Part shown: one piece after another, positions 40,096-49,796 of the stretch
Numbering within the stretch: position 1 is the stretch's first letter
Layout of the letters: each line of letters opens with the position of its first letter
Source of the DNA: Streptomyces nodosus
GTDB lineage: Bacteria; Actinomycetota; Actinomycetes; Streptomycetales; Streptomycetaceae
Assembly: GCF_008704995.1 (NCBI RefSeq)
Contig: NZ_CP023747.1
Location: forward strand, 4,743,501 to 4,807,500
Direction of reading: 5' to 3'
Length of the DNA stretch: 64,000 bases
The notes under the pieces: generated by a model
The model's database searches: none
The model's input: the letters and a program-made list of their open reading frames with translations, nothing else
What the model was told of the DNA's origin: nothing
Position numbers and translations under genes: made by a program

Positions 40096-42201
40096 TCAGC
40101 CCTGGTTCAGCTCGAACCAGACCACTTTTCCGGTGCTCAGCCGGGTGGCGCCCCAGCGCCGGGCCAGCCGGTTCACCAGATACAGCCCGCGCCCGCCCTC
40201 GTCCGTGGCCCGCGCCTGCCGCAGCCGCGGCAGCTGCGGCACATCGTCGCCGACCTCGCAGCGCAGCACATCGGTGCGCAGCAGCCGCAGCGTGACCGGC
40301 CGTGACGCATAGCGCACGGCATTGGTCACCACCTCGCTGACCAGCAGCTCCACCGAGTCCGTCAGCTCCTCCAGACCCCAGCGGGCGAGCGCCCTGCGGG
40401 CCAGTCGGCGGGCCCGGCCCGGGGCCGAGTCCTCCGGCTCCAGGAACCAGTAGGCGACGTCATTGGGCGCGATCCCGTCGAAGCGGGCGGCGAGCAGCGC
40501 GATGTCGTCGTCCCGGTCGCCCGGGCCGAGCATGTCGAGCACCTCGTCGCAGAGCGCCTCCAGCGGCGGCGGATGGTCCGCGCCGGTGATCTGGGCGGTC
40601 GCGGCGAGCTTCTCCCGCAGCTGCTCTATACCGGTCCACACGTCCCGCAGCCGGGACTCCACCAGGCCGTCGGTGTAGAGGAGCAGGGTCGCCCCGGCGG
40701 GCGCGTCCAGCTCGACCGCCTCGAAGTCCACCCCGCCGACGCCGATGGGCGCGCCGGCCGGCACCCGCAGCACCTCGGCCCGGCCGCCCAGATGCAGCAG
40801 GACCGGCGGCGGATGCCCGGCGTTGGCGATGGTGATCCGGTGCGCGACCGGGTCGTACACCGCGTACAGACAGGTCGCCATGCGGTCGGTGCCGAGCCGC
40901 TGGGCCTGCTCGTCCAGATGGTGCAGCACCTCCTGCGGCGGCAGATCGAGCCCGGCGAGGGTCTGGGCCGTCGTCCGCAGCTGACCCATGATCGCCGCGG
41001 ACGTCATGGAGTGGCCCATGACGTCCCCCACCACCAGCGCCACCCGGCTGCCCGGCAGCGGAATGGCGTCGTACCAGTCGCCGCCGACCCGCGCGGTCTC
41101 GGCGGCCGGCAGATAGCGGGAGGCCAGCCGTACGCCGGTCGGGTTCGGCAGGGTCTCCGGGAGCATCGTCCGCTGGAGCTCGTCGGCGATATAGGCCTCA
41201 CGGCCGTACAGCACCGCCTTGTCGATGCCGAGCGCGCTGTGGGTGGCGAGCTGGGCGGCGACCAGCAGATCGTCCGCCTCGAACGCCAGGCGCTCCGGGC
41301 GGCGCAGGAACAGCACGGCGCCGATGACCCGGCGCCTCCCGCGCAGCGGTGCGAGGATCGCGCGCTGTCCCGGGGGAACCGCCAGATCGTCGCCGAGCAG
41401 TTCCGGGAGCGCGGCACGGGCGGCGGGCGCGTCCGCGAACACCGGCCGCACCCCGCGCAGCACCTCGGCGAGCGCACCGCCGGGCCGCACCTCGCACAGC
41501 TCGTTGCTCACCGTCGCGAGACCGGAGTTCTCCGGCGCCGGCACCGGCAGGATGCCGTCCTCCAGGTCCCGCTCCTGCGGGATCCGGTCGGTGCGCCGCA
41601 GCCGCAGCACCAGGGGCCCGGTGGGCCGCTCGTCGCCCACGGGAAGCGGATCACGCAGATAGACGAGGATCGCGTCCGAGAAGGTCGGCACGGTGGCCCG
41701 GCACAGCCCCATCACGATCTCGTCGAGGTCGATGCCGCGGGCGATCCGCCGGGTCGCGGCGCCCACGAAGCGCAGCCGGTCCCCGTCGCGCCGCATGGGC
41801 ATGGGGCCGTGCAGCAGCGTCTGGCCGGTGCGCCGGTCCTTGCCCACGGGCGCCACCGAGGCACGGTCCTGCCCCTCGGCGCCCGGCTGGGCCGGGATGA
41901 CCTCCGACGCGGGCCGCGGCCGGTGGGTGTCGGGCTCGCCGTCGGCCGGCTGGGAGTGCTCGCCACCGCCCGCCGAGGGCACCGCGGAGGAACCGTCCGG
42001 GACCCCGGACGGGCCGTGCTCGGCGCAGGCCGGAGCGGTAGGCGCCTCGCCCGTGCGGGTCTGTGCCGGTAAGGCCGAGGCGGGCGGCGTGGTCAGCGGT
42101 TCCGGGGTACGCAGGAGCGCCCCGCGGGGGTCCGCGGGGACGACGCCCGGTTGCGGGCGCTCGTGGGAGGTCGGGTGCTCCGTCACGCGTGTCGAATCCA
42201 T
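40096..42201 (-). CDS. SpoIIE-type PP2C phosphatase with GAF and RsbW-like ATPase domains
   Basis: 701 residues. A disordered N-terminus (~1-145) is followed by a GAF domain (~150-335), a PP2C/SpoIIE phosphatase (LQRTMLPETLPNPTGVRLASRYLPAAE, VGGDWYDAIPL, VVGDVMGHSM, GHPPPVL, LLYTDGLVE) and a C-terminal HATPase (LVSEVVTNAVRYASRP, DEGGRGLYLVNRLARRWG). Such proteins control anti-anti-sigma partner switching. The GAF domain could sense redox or a ligand. The gene pairs with no anti-sigma gene here. Confidence 0.92.
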   Translation of the reverse strand: MDSTRVTEHPTSHERPQPGVVPADPRGALLRTPEPLTTPPASALPAQTRTGEAPTAPACAEHGPSGVPDGSSAVPSAGGGEHSQPADGEPDTHRPRPASEVIPAQPGAEGQDRASVAPVGKDRRTGQTLLHGPMPMRRDGDRLRFVGAATRRIARGIDLDEIVMGLCRATVPTFSDAILVYLRDPLPVGDERPTGPLVLRLRRTDRIPQERDLEDGILPVPAPENSGLATVSNELCEVRPGGALAEVLRGVRPVFADAPAARAALPELLGDDLAVPPGQRAILAPLRGRRRVIGAVLFLRRPERLAFEADDLLVAAQLATHSALGIDKAVLYGREAYIADELQRTMLPETLPNPTGVRLASRYLPAAETARVGGDWYDAIPLPGSRVALVVGDVMGHSMTSAAIMGQLRTTAQTLAGLDLPPQEVLHHLDEQAQRLGTDRMATCLYAVYDPVAHRITIANAGHPPPVLLHLGGRAEVLRVPAGAPIGVGGVDFEAVELDAPAGATLLLYTDGLVESRLRDVWTGIEQLREKLAATAQITGADHPPPLEALCDEVLDMLGPGDRDDDIALLAARFDGIAPNDVAYWFLEPEDSAPGRARRLARRALARWGLEELTDSVELLVSEVVTNAVRYASRPVTLRLLRTDVLRCEVGDDVPQLPRLRQARATDEGGRGLYLVNRLARRWGATRLSTGKVVWFELNQG

Positions 42202-42475
42202 CCGTCCGGGGCTGCGCGCCGCGCGTGCAGTTCGTCCCGCAGGAATGCCGATACCCGGAATAGGTGCCCCAGGAACGGATTTCCCGCGCGATCACTCGCG
42301 GACCATGATCCACGGGTCGGCCGCGCCGTCCCGGTGTGACCCTCGTACCCCTCGCTCACGTCCTGCCGCCCCTCGGTGACGTCCTGTCAAGCACTGTGCT
42401 TACTGCGGGAGTTGCTGTGCTGCGCCCTTGCGGAGGACGATCCTACGGTTGTACCGCGGGGGCGCAACAAGGGTC

Positions 42476-43168
42476 TCATGAGGTCATGTGCGCCGGAGTG
42501 CGGTCCCAGTCCTCCGGCAGCGGCGGCACCGACCAGGCCGGATCGGGGCGCCAGTGCTGCCAGCCGTCCGAGAAGGGCGCTCCCCAGGCATGGATCACCT
42601 CCACGGCGGACCGCCCCGCCTCCCGCACCCGCGCGGCGAGTCCGGGGTCCATCAGACCGTCCCGCTGGGCCTGGGCGAACTCGTCCTCGTCGCGCCAGCC
42701 CCAACTGCGGTCCGGATAGACACAGATGTCCAGGAAGTGATCCTCGGAGTCCACCCCGTCGGCCCATCGGGCCAGCGGCTCCTCCAGGTTCACGTACCAG
42801 TTCTTGAACTGCCAGCCCGGCTCCCAGAACAGCCACACCGACCAGGGTTCGCCGGGCCGCGCCAGCTTGAGCACACCGGTGCCGAACCAGCGGTCACGCC
42901 GCACGGCCCGTGGTCTGGTGTAGCGGGACTCCAGCGGCTCGGCGTGCAGCGGAGTGCCGTCGGCGAGGACGGGTCTGACGCACTCGGTGCCGGGCGCCAT
43001 CCACACCGCCAGCAACTCGGCGTCGTCCCGGACGACGGTGACGGGGCGTGCGATGTGATAGCGGGGGCCGCCGTTCTCCCGGTACCGCCAGAGGATCTGT
43101 TCCCCCGGGGCCCAGTGTGTCGTCGCTCCGCCCGCTGCCGCCCGTCTCACCGTTCCGCCGTCTGCCAT
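42476..43168 (-). CDS. DUF402 family protein
   Basis: 230 residues with the DUF402 core: WYVNLEEPLARWADGVDSEDHFLDICVYPDRSWGWRDEDEFAQAQRDGLMD, conserved acidic residues arranged as in the FomD/nucleoside-diphosphate phosphatase family. The N-terminal half (WRYRENGGPRYHIARPVTVVRDD) is the Streptomyces extension. Members hydrolyse nucleotide di/triphosphates or related adducts; the substrate here is unknown. Leaderless promoter at 43175. Confidence 0.85.
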   Translation of the reverse strand: MADGGTVRRAAAGGATTHWAPGEQILWRYRENGGPRYHIARPVTVVRDDAELLAVWMAPGTECVRPVLADGTPLHAEPLESRYTRPRAVRRDRWFGTGVLKLARPGEPWSVWLFWEPGWQFKNWYVNLEEPLARWADGVDSEDHFLDICVYPDRSWGWRDEDEFAQAQRDGLMDPGLAARVREAGRSAVEVIHAWGAPFSDGWQHWRPDPAWSVPPLPEDWDRTPAHMTS

Positions 43169-43174
43169 GCACAG

Positions 43175-43180
43175 ATATTA
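43175..43180 (-). promoter_or_regulatory. -10 box of a leaderless promoter (DUF402 gene)
   Basis: TAATAT, a near-consensus -10 on the minus strand, ends 6 nt before the ATG at 43168, with no ribosome site. Confidence 0.55.
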
Positions 43181-43229
43181 GGTGCCCCAGGCATACGACA
43201 CGCCACGAGCGGGTGACGGGAGGTGTCAG

Positions 43230-44615
43230 TCACGGGTGTGTCATCCGTAGGACATCGAGCGCCTCGTCGAGCTGGGCCGCCGTCAGATCGCCACGCTCCA
43301 CATATCCGGACTCCAGCACGACCTGCCGGACGGTCTTGCGCTCGGCGAGTGCCTTCTTGGCGACCTTCGCGGCCTCCTCGTAGCCGAGGTACCTGTTGAG
43401 CGGGGTGACGACGGAGGGCGAGGACTCGGCGTACTCGAGGGCGCGTTCCCGGTGGGCGACGATCCCGTCGACGGTCCGGTCGGCGAGCAGCCGCGAGGCG
43501 TTGGCCAGCAGCCGGATCGACTCCAGCACGTTCTTGGCGATGACCGGCATCATCACATTGAGCTCGAAGGTGCCGGAGGCGCCGGCGGTGGCGATGGTCA
43601 CGTCGTTCCCGACGACCTGTGCGGCCACCATGAGGACGGCCTCCGGGACGACCGGGTTGACCTTGCCGGGCATGATCGAGGAACCGGGCTGGAGATCGGG
43701 CAGCTCGATCTCCGCGAGCCCGGTCCTGGGTCCGGACGCCATCCACCGGAGATCGTTCGCGATCTTGGTCAGCCCGACGGCGACGGTCCTGAGCTGTCCG
43801 CTGGTCTCCACCACGGCGTCCCGGGCGCCCTGGGCCTCGAAGTGGTTGCGGGCCTCGGTGAGCGGCAGCCCGGTGGCCCGGGCGACCTCCGAGATCACGG
43901 CGGCGGAGAAACCGGGCGGGGTGTTGATACCGGTCCCGACGGCGGTGCCGCCCAGCGGCAGCTCGGCGAGTCGCGGCAGGGAGGCGGTCAGCCGCTCCAC
44001 GCCGTAGCGCACCTGGGCGGCGTAGCCACCGAACTCCTGTCCAAGGGTGACGGGCGTCGCGTCCATGAGATGGGTCCGCCCCGCCTTCACCACATCGGCG
44101 AACTCGTCGGCCTTGCGTTCGAGGGAGGCCGCGAGGTGCTCGAGCGCGGGCACCAGGTCATGGGTGACGGCGGCGGTGGCGGCGATATGGAGGGAGGAGG
44201 GGAAGACGTCGTTGGACGACTGGGAGGCGTTCACATGGTCGTTGGGGTGGACGTCCCTGCCGAGCCGCTCACCGGCGAGGGTGGCGATCACTTCGTTGGC
44301 GTTCATGTTGGACGAGGTCCCGGACCCGGTCTGGAAGACATCGACCGGGAAGTGCTCGTCCCACCGGCCGTCGGCGACCTCCGCGGCGGCCTCCTGGACG
44401 GCCTCGGCGATCTCCTGGTCGAGCACCCCGAGCTCCGCGTTGACCTTGGCCGCGGCGGCCTTGATCCGCGCCAGCGCCTCGATGTGCGCCCGCTCGATCC
44501 GCTGCCCGGAGACGGGGAAGTTCTCCACGGCCCGCTGGGTCTGCGCCCGCCACTTGGCGTCGGCGGGGACCCGTACCTCGCCCATGGAGTCGTGCTCGAT
44601 GCGGTATTCGCTCAT
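43230..44615 (-). CDS. fumC: Class II fumarase FumC
   Basis: 461 residues of the aspartase/fumarase superfamily: GSGTSSNMNANEVIA, NASQSSNDVFPSSLHIA, the signature GSSIMPGKVNPV. Catalyses fumarate/malate interconversion in the TCA cycle without an iron-sulfur cluster, so it is oxygen stable. Lies downstream of the class I fumarase in the same direction, though a hairpin at 44725 lies between them. Confidence 0.96.
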   Translation of the reverse strand: MSEYRIEHDSMGEVRVPADAKWRAQTQRAVENFPVSGQRIERAHIEALARIKAAAAKVNAELGVLDQEIAEAVQEAAAEVADGRWDEHFPVDVFQTGSGTSSNMNANEVIATLAGERLGRDVHPNDHVNASQSSNDVFPSSLHIAATAAVTHDLVPALEHLAASLERKADEFADVVKAGRTHLMDATPVTLGQEFGGYAAQVRYGVERLTASLPRLAELPLGGTAVGTGINTPPGFSAAVISEVARATGLPLTEARNHFEAQGARDAVVETSGQLRTVAVGLTKIANDLRWMASGPRTGLAEIELPDLQPGSSIMPGKVNPVVPEAVLMVAAQVVGNDVTIATAGASGTFELNVMMPVIAKNVLESIRLLANASRLLADRTVDGIVAHRERALEYAESSPSVVTPLNRYLGYEEAAKVAKKALAERKTVRQVVLESGYVERGDLTAAQLDEALDVLRMTHP

Positions 44616-44724
44616 ACCGGGTACAGCGCGGAAGGGGGAGGGGATGTTCCGGCGCAGGGCCGAACGGGGCGCCGGCGTTCACGGCCACCGGGGCCGTACC
44701 GGCGGCGGACGGGCGGAGAGGACG

Positions 44725-44757
44725 GCGGGGCCGCCGGGATCCCCCCGGCGGCCCCGC
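44725..44757 (-). terminator. Hairpin after the class I fumarase gene
   Basis: GCGGGGCCGCCGGG pairs with CCCCGGCGGCCCCGC across a 4-nt loop, 13 nt past the stop. Suggests the two fumarases are separately transcribed. Confidence 0.7.
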
Positions 44758-44769
44758 CGCACCCGCCGC

Positions 44770-46461
44770 TCAGGCCAGCCCGGGGCCCCGCACCGGGATC
44801 GAGGTGAAGGTGGGCGGCTCGGCCGGCGCCTGGAAGAAGTCGTTGCCCTTGTCGTCCACCACGATGAACGCCGGGAAGTCCTCGACCTCGATCTTCCAGA
44901 CGGCCTCCATCCCGAGCTCCTCGTACTCGACGACCTCGACCTTCTTGATGCAGTCCTGGGCGAGACGGGCGGCGGGCCCGCCGATCGAGCCGAGGTAGAA
45001 GCCGCCGTGCGACGCGCACGCGTCCGTGACCTGCTTGCTCCGGTTGCCCTTGGCCAGCATCACCTTGGAACCGCCCGCCGCCTGGAACTGCTCCACATAG
45101 GAGTCCATCCGGCCGGCCGTGGTCGGCCCGAAGGAACCGGAGGCGTAGCCTTCGGGGGTCTTGGCGGGACCCGCGTAGTACACCGGGTGGTCCTTGAGGT
45201 ACTGCGGCATCTCCTCGCCCGCGTCCAGCCGCTCCTTGATCTTGGCGTGCGCGATGTCGCGCGCCACGACCAGCGGACCGGACAGCGAGAGCCGCGTCTT
45301 GACCGGGTACCTGGTCAGCTCCGCGAGGATCTCGTCCATCGGCTGGTTCAGGTCGATCCGGACACTTTGCCGATCAGCGGCTTCGCCGTGGGCGCCGTCC
45401 TGCGCGAGGTGCTCGTCCGTGGTCTCCGGCAGGAACCGCGCCGGGTCGGTCTCCAGCTGCTCCAGGAACACGCCCTCGGCGGTGATCTTCGCGACGGCCT
45501 GGCGGTCGGCCGAGCAGGAGACGGCGATGGCGACCGGGCAGGACGCGCCGTGGCGGGGCAGGCGCACCACCCGGACGTCGTGGCAGAAGTACTTGCCGCC
45601 GAACTGGGCGCCGATGCCGATCTTCTGGGTGAGCTCGAAGACCTTCTCCTCCAGCTCCTTGTCCCGGAAGCCGTGGCCCAGCTCGGAGCCCTCGGCGGGC
45701 AGCTCGTCGAGGTAGTGCGCGGAGGCGTACTTGGCGGTCTTCAGCGCGAACTCCGCGCTGGTGCCGCCGACGACGACGGCCAGGTGGTACGGCGGGCAGG
45801 CGGCCGTGCCCAGCGAACGGATCTTCTCCTCCAGGAACTTCATCATGGAGGCCTCGTTCAGGACGGCCTTGGTCTCCTGGTAGAGGAAGGACTTGTTGGC
45901 GCTGCCGCCGCCCTTCGCCATGAACAGGAACTTGTAGGCGCCGCCGTCCGTGGCGTAGAGCTCGATCTGCGCCGGGAGGTTGGAGCCGGTGTTCTTCTCC
46001 TCCCACATGGTGAGCGGAGCCATCTGCGAGTACCGCAGGTTCAGCTTGGTGTAGGCGTCGTAGATGCCGTGGGAGAGCGCCTTCTCGTCCTCCCCCTCGG
46101 TGAGGACGTGCTGTCCGCGCTTGCCCATGACGATCGCCGTGCCGGTGTCCTGGCACATGGGGAGCACGCCCGCCGCCGCGATGTTCGCGTTCTTCAGCAG
46201 GTCCAGCGCCACGAACTTGTCGTTCGCCGACGCCTCGGGGTCGTCGATGATGCGGCGCAGCTGGGCCAGATGGGCGGGGCGCAGATAGTGCTGGATGTCA
46301 TGGATCGCCTCTTCGGCGAGTTTGCGCAGCGCCTCCGGCTCGACCCGGAGGAACGTACGCCCATCGGCCTCGAAGGTGGAGACACCCTCGGAGGTCACCA
46401 GCCGGTAGGGGGTGGTGTCCTCTCCCGTGGGGAGCAGATCGGTGTACGCGAAATCAGGCAT
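44770..46461 (-). CDS. fumB: Class I fumarate hydratase (4Fe-4S)
   Basis: 563 residues in one chain combining alpha and beta parts. Cluster cysteines are in LPMCQDTGT, SCPVAIAVSCSAD/AACPPYH regions and near KYFCHDVR; the beta part has YYAGPAKTPEGYASGSFGPTTAGRMDSY. Reversible hydration of fumarate; oxygen and superoxide sensitive. The ATG at 46461 is preferred because GTGAGGA stands 9 nt upstream; the ATG at 46470 directly abuts it. Confidence 0.94.
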   Translation of the reverse strand: MPDFAYTDLLPTGEDTTPYRLVTSEGVSTFEADGRTFLRVEPEALRKLAEEAIHDIQHYLRPAHLAQLRRIIDDPEASANDKFVALDLLKNANIAAAGVLPMCQDTGTAIVMGKRGQHVLTEGEDEKALSHGIYDAYTKLNLRYSQMAPLTMWEEKNTGSNLPAQIELYATDGGAYKFLFMAKGGGSANKSFLYQETKAVLNEASMMKFLEEKIRSLGTAACPPYHLAVVVGGTSAEFALKTAKYASAHYLDELPAEGSELGHGFRDKELEEKVFELTQKIGIGAQFGGKYFCHDVRVVRLPRHGASCPVAIAVSCSADRQAVAKITAEGVFLEQLETDPARFLPETTDEHLAQDGAHGEAADRQSVRIDLNQPMDEILAELTRYPVKTRLSLSGPLVVARDIAHAKIKERLDAGEEMPQYLKDHPVYYAGPAKTPEGYASGSFGPTTAGRMDSYVEQFQAAGGSKVMLAKGNRSKQVTDACASHGGFYLGSIGGPAARLAQDCIKKVEVVEYEELGMEAVWKIEVEDFPAFIVVDDKGNDFFQAPAEPPTFTSIPVRGPGLA

Positions 46462-46716
46462 CTCGCCCATTCCTCACTAGACAGGCAGCTTTTCGGGCGC
46501 CGTCGCCGGGACGCCCGGGCCCGTTCGGCTCACTCGCCCGGTGATTCGGCCTCCGTCGGCAGCGTCCACCAGCGTAGAACCTGGGGTCGGCGGCGGGTCT
46601 GTGAGGTAGGGCTCAGTCGGGCGGAACCCTCCTTCGATCCGGTCCGGCGGCCTGATCCGGTGGGTCGGTCGTCCACAGGCCGGGCCGGGGGGTAGTCGCG
46701 ATCTATCGCGTTTCGG

Positions 46717-46722
46717 TACGCT
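46717..46722 (+). promoter_or_regulatory. -10 box of a leaderless promoter
   Basis: TACGCT ends 6 nt before the GTG at 46729; no ribosome site. Confidence 0.5.
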
Positions 46723-46728
46723 GCTGCC

Positions 46729-47433
46729 GTGGACCTTCACAAGAGCCCCGCCCCGACGGACCGGCAGCCCGTGGCCCCCGCCGATCTGCGCTGCTCCGAC
46801 GCCGACCGCGACCGCATCGCCGATCTGCTGCGCGAAGCCCTGGCCGAGGGCCGTCTCACGGCGGACGAGCACGCCGAGCGCGTCGAGGGGGTGCTGAACG
46901 CCAAGACGGTCGGCGAGCTCGACCGGTTCGTCCGCGATCTGCCCGCGGGCCACCCGCGCCGCGGCGCGACGGCGTACACCCCGACGCCCAACCGTCCGGC
47001 CCCCGGCGCGATACCGGCCGAGCCCGACGAGAACGTGGTGGCGGTCTTCAGCAGCGCCGTGCGCAAGGGGCGCTGGCGCCCGGGCCGCCGTATGCATGCC
47101 TACGCGGTCTTCGGCAGCGTGGAGATCGACCTGAGCGAGGCGATCTTCGAGTACCAGCAGATCGTGATCAAGGCGATCTCGGTCTTCGGCAATGTGGAGA
47201 TCCGGGTCCCCGAGAATGTGTCGCTGCGCGGTACCGGCGGCGGCGTGCTCGGCAACTTCGAGGTGACCCCGCTGGATTCTGGCGAGCGGGAGGCGCCCGT
47301 CGTCTATGTGGACGGCCTGGCCGTCCTCGGGAACGTCGAGGCGCGACCCAAGCGGGGCAAGCTGGTCGCGGACATCCTCGACCGGGTGTCGGACAAGGTG
47401 GACCGGGCTTTGCGCAAACACCTGGGCCGTTGA
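46729..47433 (+). CDS. DUF1707 and LiaF-like domain protein
   Basis: 234 residues. The DUF1707 helix pair (DLRCSDADRDRIADLLREALAEGRLTADEHAERVEGVLNAKT) is followed by a linker and a LiaF-like beta domain (VAVFSSAVRKGRW, YAVFGSVEIDLSEA, ISVFGNVEIRVPENV, VLGNVEA), a right-handed beta solenoid found in cell-envelope stress proteins. No membrane segment. Probably senses or reports envelope damage. Confidence 0.88.
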   Translation: MDLHKSPAPTDRQPVAPADLRCSDADRDRIADLLREALAEGRLTADEHAERVEGVLNAKTVGELDRFVRDLPAGHPRRGATAYTPTPNRPAPGAIPAEPDENVVAVFSSAVRKGRWRPGRRMHAYAVFGSVEIDLSEAIFEYQQIVIKAISVFGNVEIRVPENVSLRGTGGGVLGNFEVTPLDSGEREAPVVYVDGLAVLGNVEARPKRGKLVADILDRVSDKVDRALRKHLGR

Positions 47434-47617
47434 CGCTTGTGAATCCGGTCGTCCTCGGAGCGGGTCCGATCGCCTCCGAAACCGGTCGGTCGCGTCCCGG
47501 CGGCACGAACAACCCCTGGAATCACGGCGGTTGGGAACTCAGTGCATAGGCGCGCGCACAGCGGGTAGGCCTTGCTGCATCGTCTCTCGCTCGCGAAGCC
47601 GTCGTCAGGAGTAGACC

Positions 47618-47989
47618 GTGCTGCAACCGCCGCATTCGTCCCTGCAGGTCGCTGACGTTCCGCACCAGCGGATGCCGGTGCGCGACAGAGATCAGGACGC
47701 CCCGTGGCACACGGAGGCGGTGTGCCGACGGGACGAGGCCGGCCTGTTCTTCGCCCCCTCCAAGGAACCCACCGCGGCCCGCCTCTCGCGCGAGGAGGCG
47801 GCCAAGCGGGTCTGCGGGCGCTGTCCGGTGATGGTCGAGTGCCGGGAGCACGCCCTGCTCCAGCCCGAGCCGTACGGCGTGTGGGGCGGTCTGACGGCCG
47901 CCGAGCGCCGTGTGGTGCTGGCCCGGCGCCGGCGCCGCGACCTGGAACTCAAGAAGGCCGCACGGGGGACGATAGCCGCGGCGGGCTGA
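47618..47989 (+). CDS. wblI: WhiB-like iron-sulfur transcription factor
   Basis: 123 residues. Four cysteines are placed as in WhiB proteins: one in EAVCRRDEAGLFF, then CGRCPVMVEC, followed by the GVWGG turn and a basic tail (RRVVLARRRRRDLELKK) that contacts DNA and sigma. Binds a [4Fe-4S] cluster sensitive to NO/O2. GTG start with AGGAG. Its position beside glpX and the fumarases matches the WblI gene of S. coelicolor. No upstream partner. Confidence 0.9.
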   Translation: MLQPPHSSLQVADVPHQRMPVRDRDQDAPWHTEAVCRRDEAGLFFAPSKEPTAARLSREEAAKRVCGRCPVMVECREHALLQPEPYGVWGGLTAAERRVVLARRRRRDLELKKAARGTIAAAG

Positions 47990-48026
47990 GCGCACCCGGC
48001 AGGCGTACGCGACCAGACGTACGAAC

Positions 48027-48056
48027 GGGGCGCCCTCTCCGCACCGAGGGCGCCCC
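48027..48056. terminator. Convergent terminator between whiB-like gene and glpX
   Basis: Perfect 11-bp stem GGGGCGCCCTC / GAGGGCGCCCC with an 8-nt loop in the convergent gap. Confidence 0.7.
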
Positions 48057-48083
48057 TGCAACGCCCGGCGGACCGGGCACCGT

Positions 48084-49121
48084 TCATTTCGCCCGGTCGA
48101 AGTCGATCGCGCTGTAGGCACGCAGCTTGCTCAGCCGGTGCACGGAGTCGATCCGGCGGACGGTGCCGGACTTCGAGCGCATCACGATCGAATCGGTGGT
48201 GGCGGTCTCGGAGCGGTAGCGCACCCCGCGCAGCAGCTCGCCGTCGGTGATGCCGGTCGCGACGAAGAAGACGTTCTCGCCGGAGACCAGGTCGTCCGTG
48301 GACAGCACCCGGTCGAGGTCGTGGCCCGCGTCCAGGGCCCGCTGCCGCTCCTCGTCGTCCTTGGGCCACAGCTTGCCCTGGATGGTGCCGCCCAGGCACT
48401 TCACCGCGCAGGCGGAGATGATGCCCTCGGGCGTGCCCCCGATGCCGAGCAGCAGATCGATGCCGGTGCCCTCGCGCAGGGCCAGGATCGAGCCGGCGAC
48501 ATCGCCGTCCGAGATCAGCTTGATGCGTGCACCGGTCTCCCGGACCTCCTTGATCAGGCCGTCGTGGCGCGGCCGGTCGAGGATGACGACGGTGACGTCC
48601 TCGGGCGTGGAGCTCTTGGCCTTGGCGACCCGGCGGATGTTCACCGAGACAGGGGCGTCGATGTCCACGTAGTCGGCCGCCTCGGGCCCGGTGACCAGCT
48701 TGTCCATGTAGAAGACGGCGGACGGGTCGAACATCGTGCCGCGGTCGGCGGCGGCCAGCACCGCGATCGCGTTCGGCATGCCCTTGGCGGTGAGCGTGGT
48801 GCCGTCGATCGGGTCCACGGCGATGTCGCACTCCGGACCGGTTCCGTCACCGATGCGCTCTCCGTTGAAGAGCATCGGCGCCTCGTCCTTCTCGCCTTCG
48901 CCGATGACGACGATGCCGTTCATCGACACGGTGTGGACGAGCGTGCGCATGGCGCGCACCGCCGCGCCGTCGGCGCCGTTCTTGTCCCCGCGGCCGACCC
49001 AGCGGCCTGCGGCCATCGCGGCGGCCTCGGTGACCCGGACGAGCTCCAGGGCGAGGTTGCGGTCGGGGGCCTCGGAGGGAACCTCGAGTTCGGACGGCAG
49101 ATGATGATGATTCTCGGTCAT
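48084..49121 (-). CDS. glpX: Class II fructose-1,6-bisphosphatase GlpX
   Basis: 345 residues. Metal and substrate motifs GRGDKNGADGAAVRAM, VIGEGEKDEAPML, DIAVDPIDGTTL, GIGGTPEGI. The gluconeogenic phosphatase in streptomycetes. ATG with AAAGGTG upstream. Monocistronic and convergent with the whiB-like gene. Confidence 0.96.
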   Translation of the reverse strand: MTENHHHLPSELEVPSEAPDRNLALELVRVTEAAAMAAGRWVGRGDKNGADGAAVRAMRTLVHTVSMNGIVVIGEGEKDEAPMLFNGERIGDGTGPECDIAVDPIDGTTLTAKGMPNAIAVLAAADRGTMFDPSAVFYMDKLVTGPEAADYVDIDAPVSVNIRRVAKAKSSTPEDVTVVILDRPRHDGLIKEVRETGARIKLISDGDVAGSILALREGTGIDLLLGIGGTPEGIISACAVKCLGGTIQGKLWPKDDEERQRALDAGHDLDRVLSTDDLVSGENVFFVATGITDGELLRGVRYRSETATTDSIVMRSKSGTVRRIDSVHRLSKLRAYSAIDFDRAK

Positions 49122-49248
49122 CGGAGCGCACCTTTCTGATACGGCGACGGCCGGATGAGGGTGATGCCCCCGACTCTATCGCCGGACAGACAGAATGAGC
49201 AGGGGGGCCCACGGATGAGCGGACCCCCGCACCTGCGACGATGGGGAC

Positions 49249-49770
49249 GTGGCAGGTACGAAAGGCAAGCAGAAGACGGTCCGGGACATGCTTCTCTCCC
49301 TGGCCCTGATCGGGCTGATGGCGGGCGTCATCTACCTCTTCATCCCGCACGACGACCACGCCCCCGATCTCAAGCGGGTGGACTACCGCGTCGAACTGCT
49401 CACGGCCCGCCGTGCGGCAAGCTACCCGCTGGCGGCGCCCGAAGGGCTTCCCGACACCTGGAAGGCCACCTCGGTGCGCTTTCAGGGTGACCCCTTCCAG
49501 ACCTGGCACCTCGGTTTCCAGGACCCCACGGGGCAGTACGTGGCGATCGAGCAGTCGACGCAGCGGGCGTCCGCCTTCATCGACGAGGCCAGCCAGGGCG
49601 CCCGGGAGACCAAGGCCACCCAGACCATCGACGGCCGGACCTGGCAGCGCTACACCGGCGGCCGCTACGACGCGCTGGTGCTCAAGGACGAGGGCTCCAC
49701 GACCGTGGTGGCCGGCACGGCGTCCTTCGCCCAGCTGACGAAGATGGCGGAGGCCCTGAAGACGGAGTGA
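49249..49770 (+). CDS. DUF4245 membrane-anchored protein
   Basis: 173 residues. One N-terminal membrane helix (MLLSLALIGLMAGVIYLFI) and an extracytoplasmic domain (YPLAAPEGLPDTWKATSVRFQ, TWHLGFQDPTGQYVAIEQS, TTVVAGTASFAQLTKMAEAL). Conserved beside glpX, xseB and xseA in actinobacteria. GTG start; a GACGAT box 6 nt upstream could be a weak leaderless -10. Function unknown. Confidence 0.85.
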   Translation: MAGTKGKQKTVRDMLLSLALIGLMAGVIYLFIPHDDHAPDLKRVDYRVELLTARRAASYPLAAPEGLPDTWKATSVRFQGDPFQTWHLGFQDPTGQYVAIEQSTQRASAFIDEASQGARETKATQTIDGRTWQRYTGGRYDALVLKDEGSTTVVAGTASFAQLTKMAEALKTE

Positions 49771-49774
49771 CCGT

Positions 49775-49796
49775 CCGCACGGCCGGCACCGTGCGG
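49775..49796. terminator. Convergent hairpin between DUF4245 gene and xseB
   Basis: CCGCACGG pairs with CCGTGCGG across a 6-nt loop, 5 nt after the stop. Confidence 0.55.
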
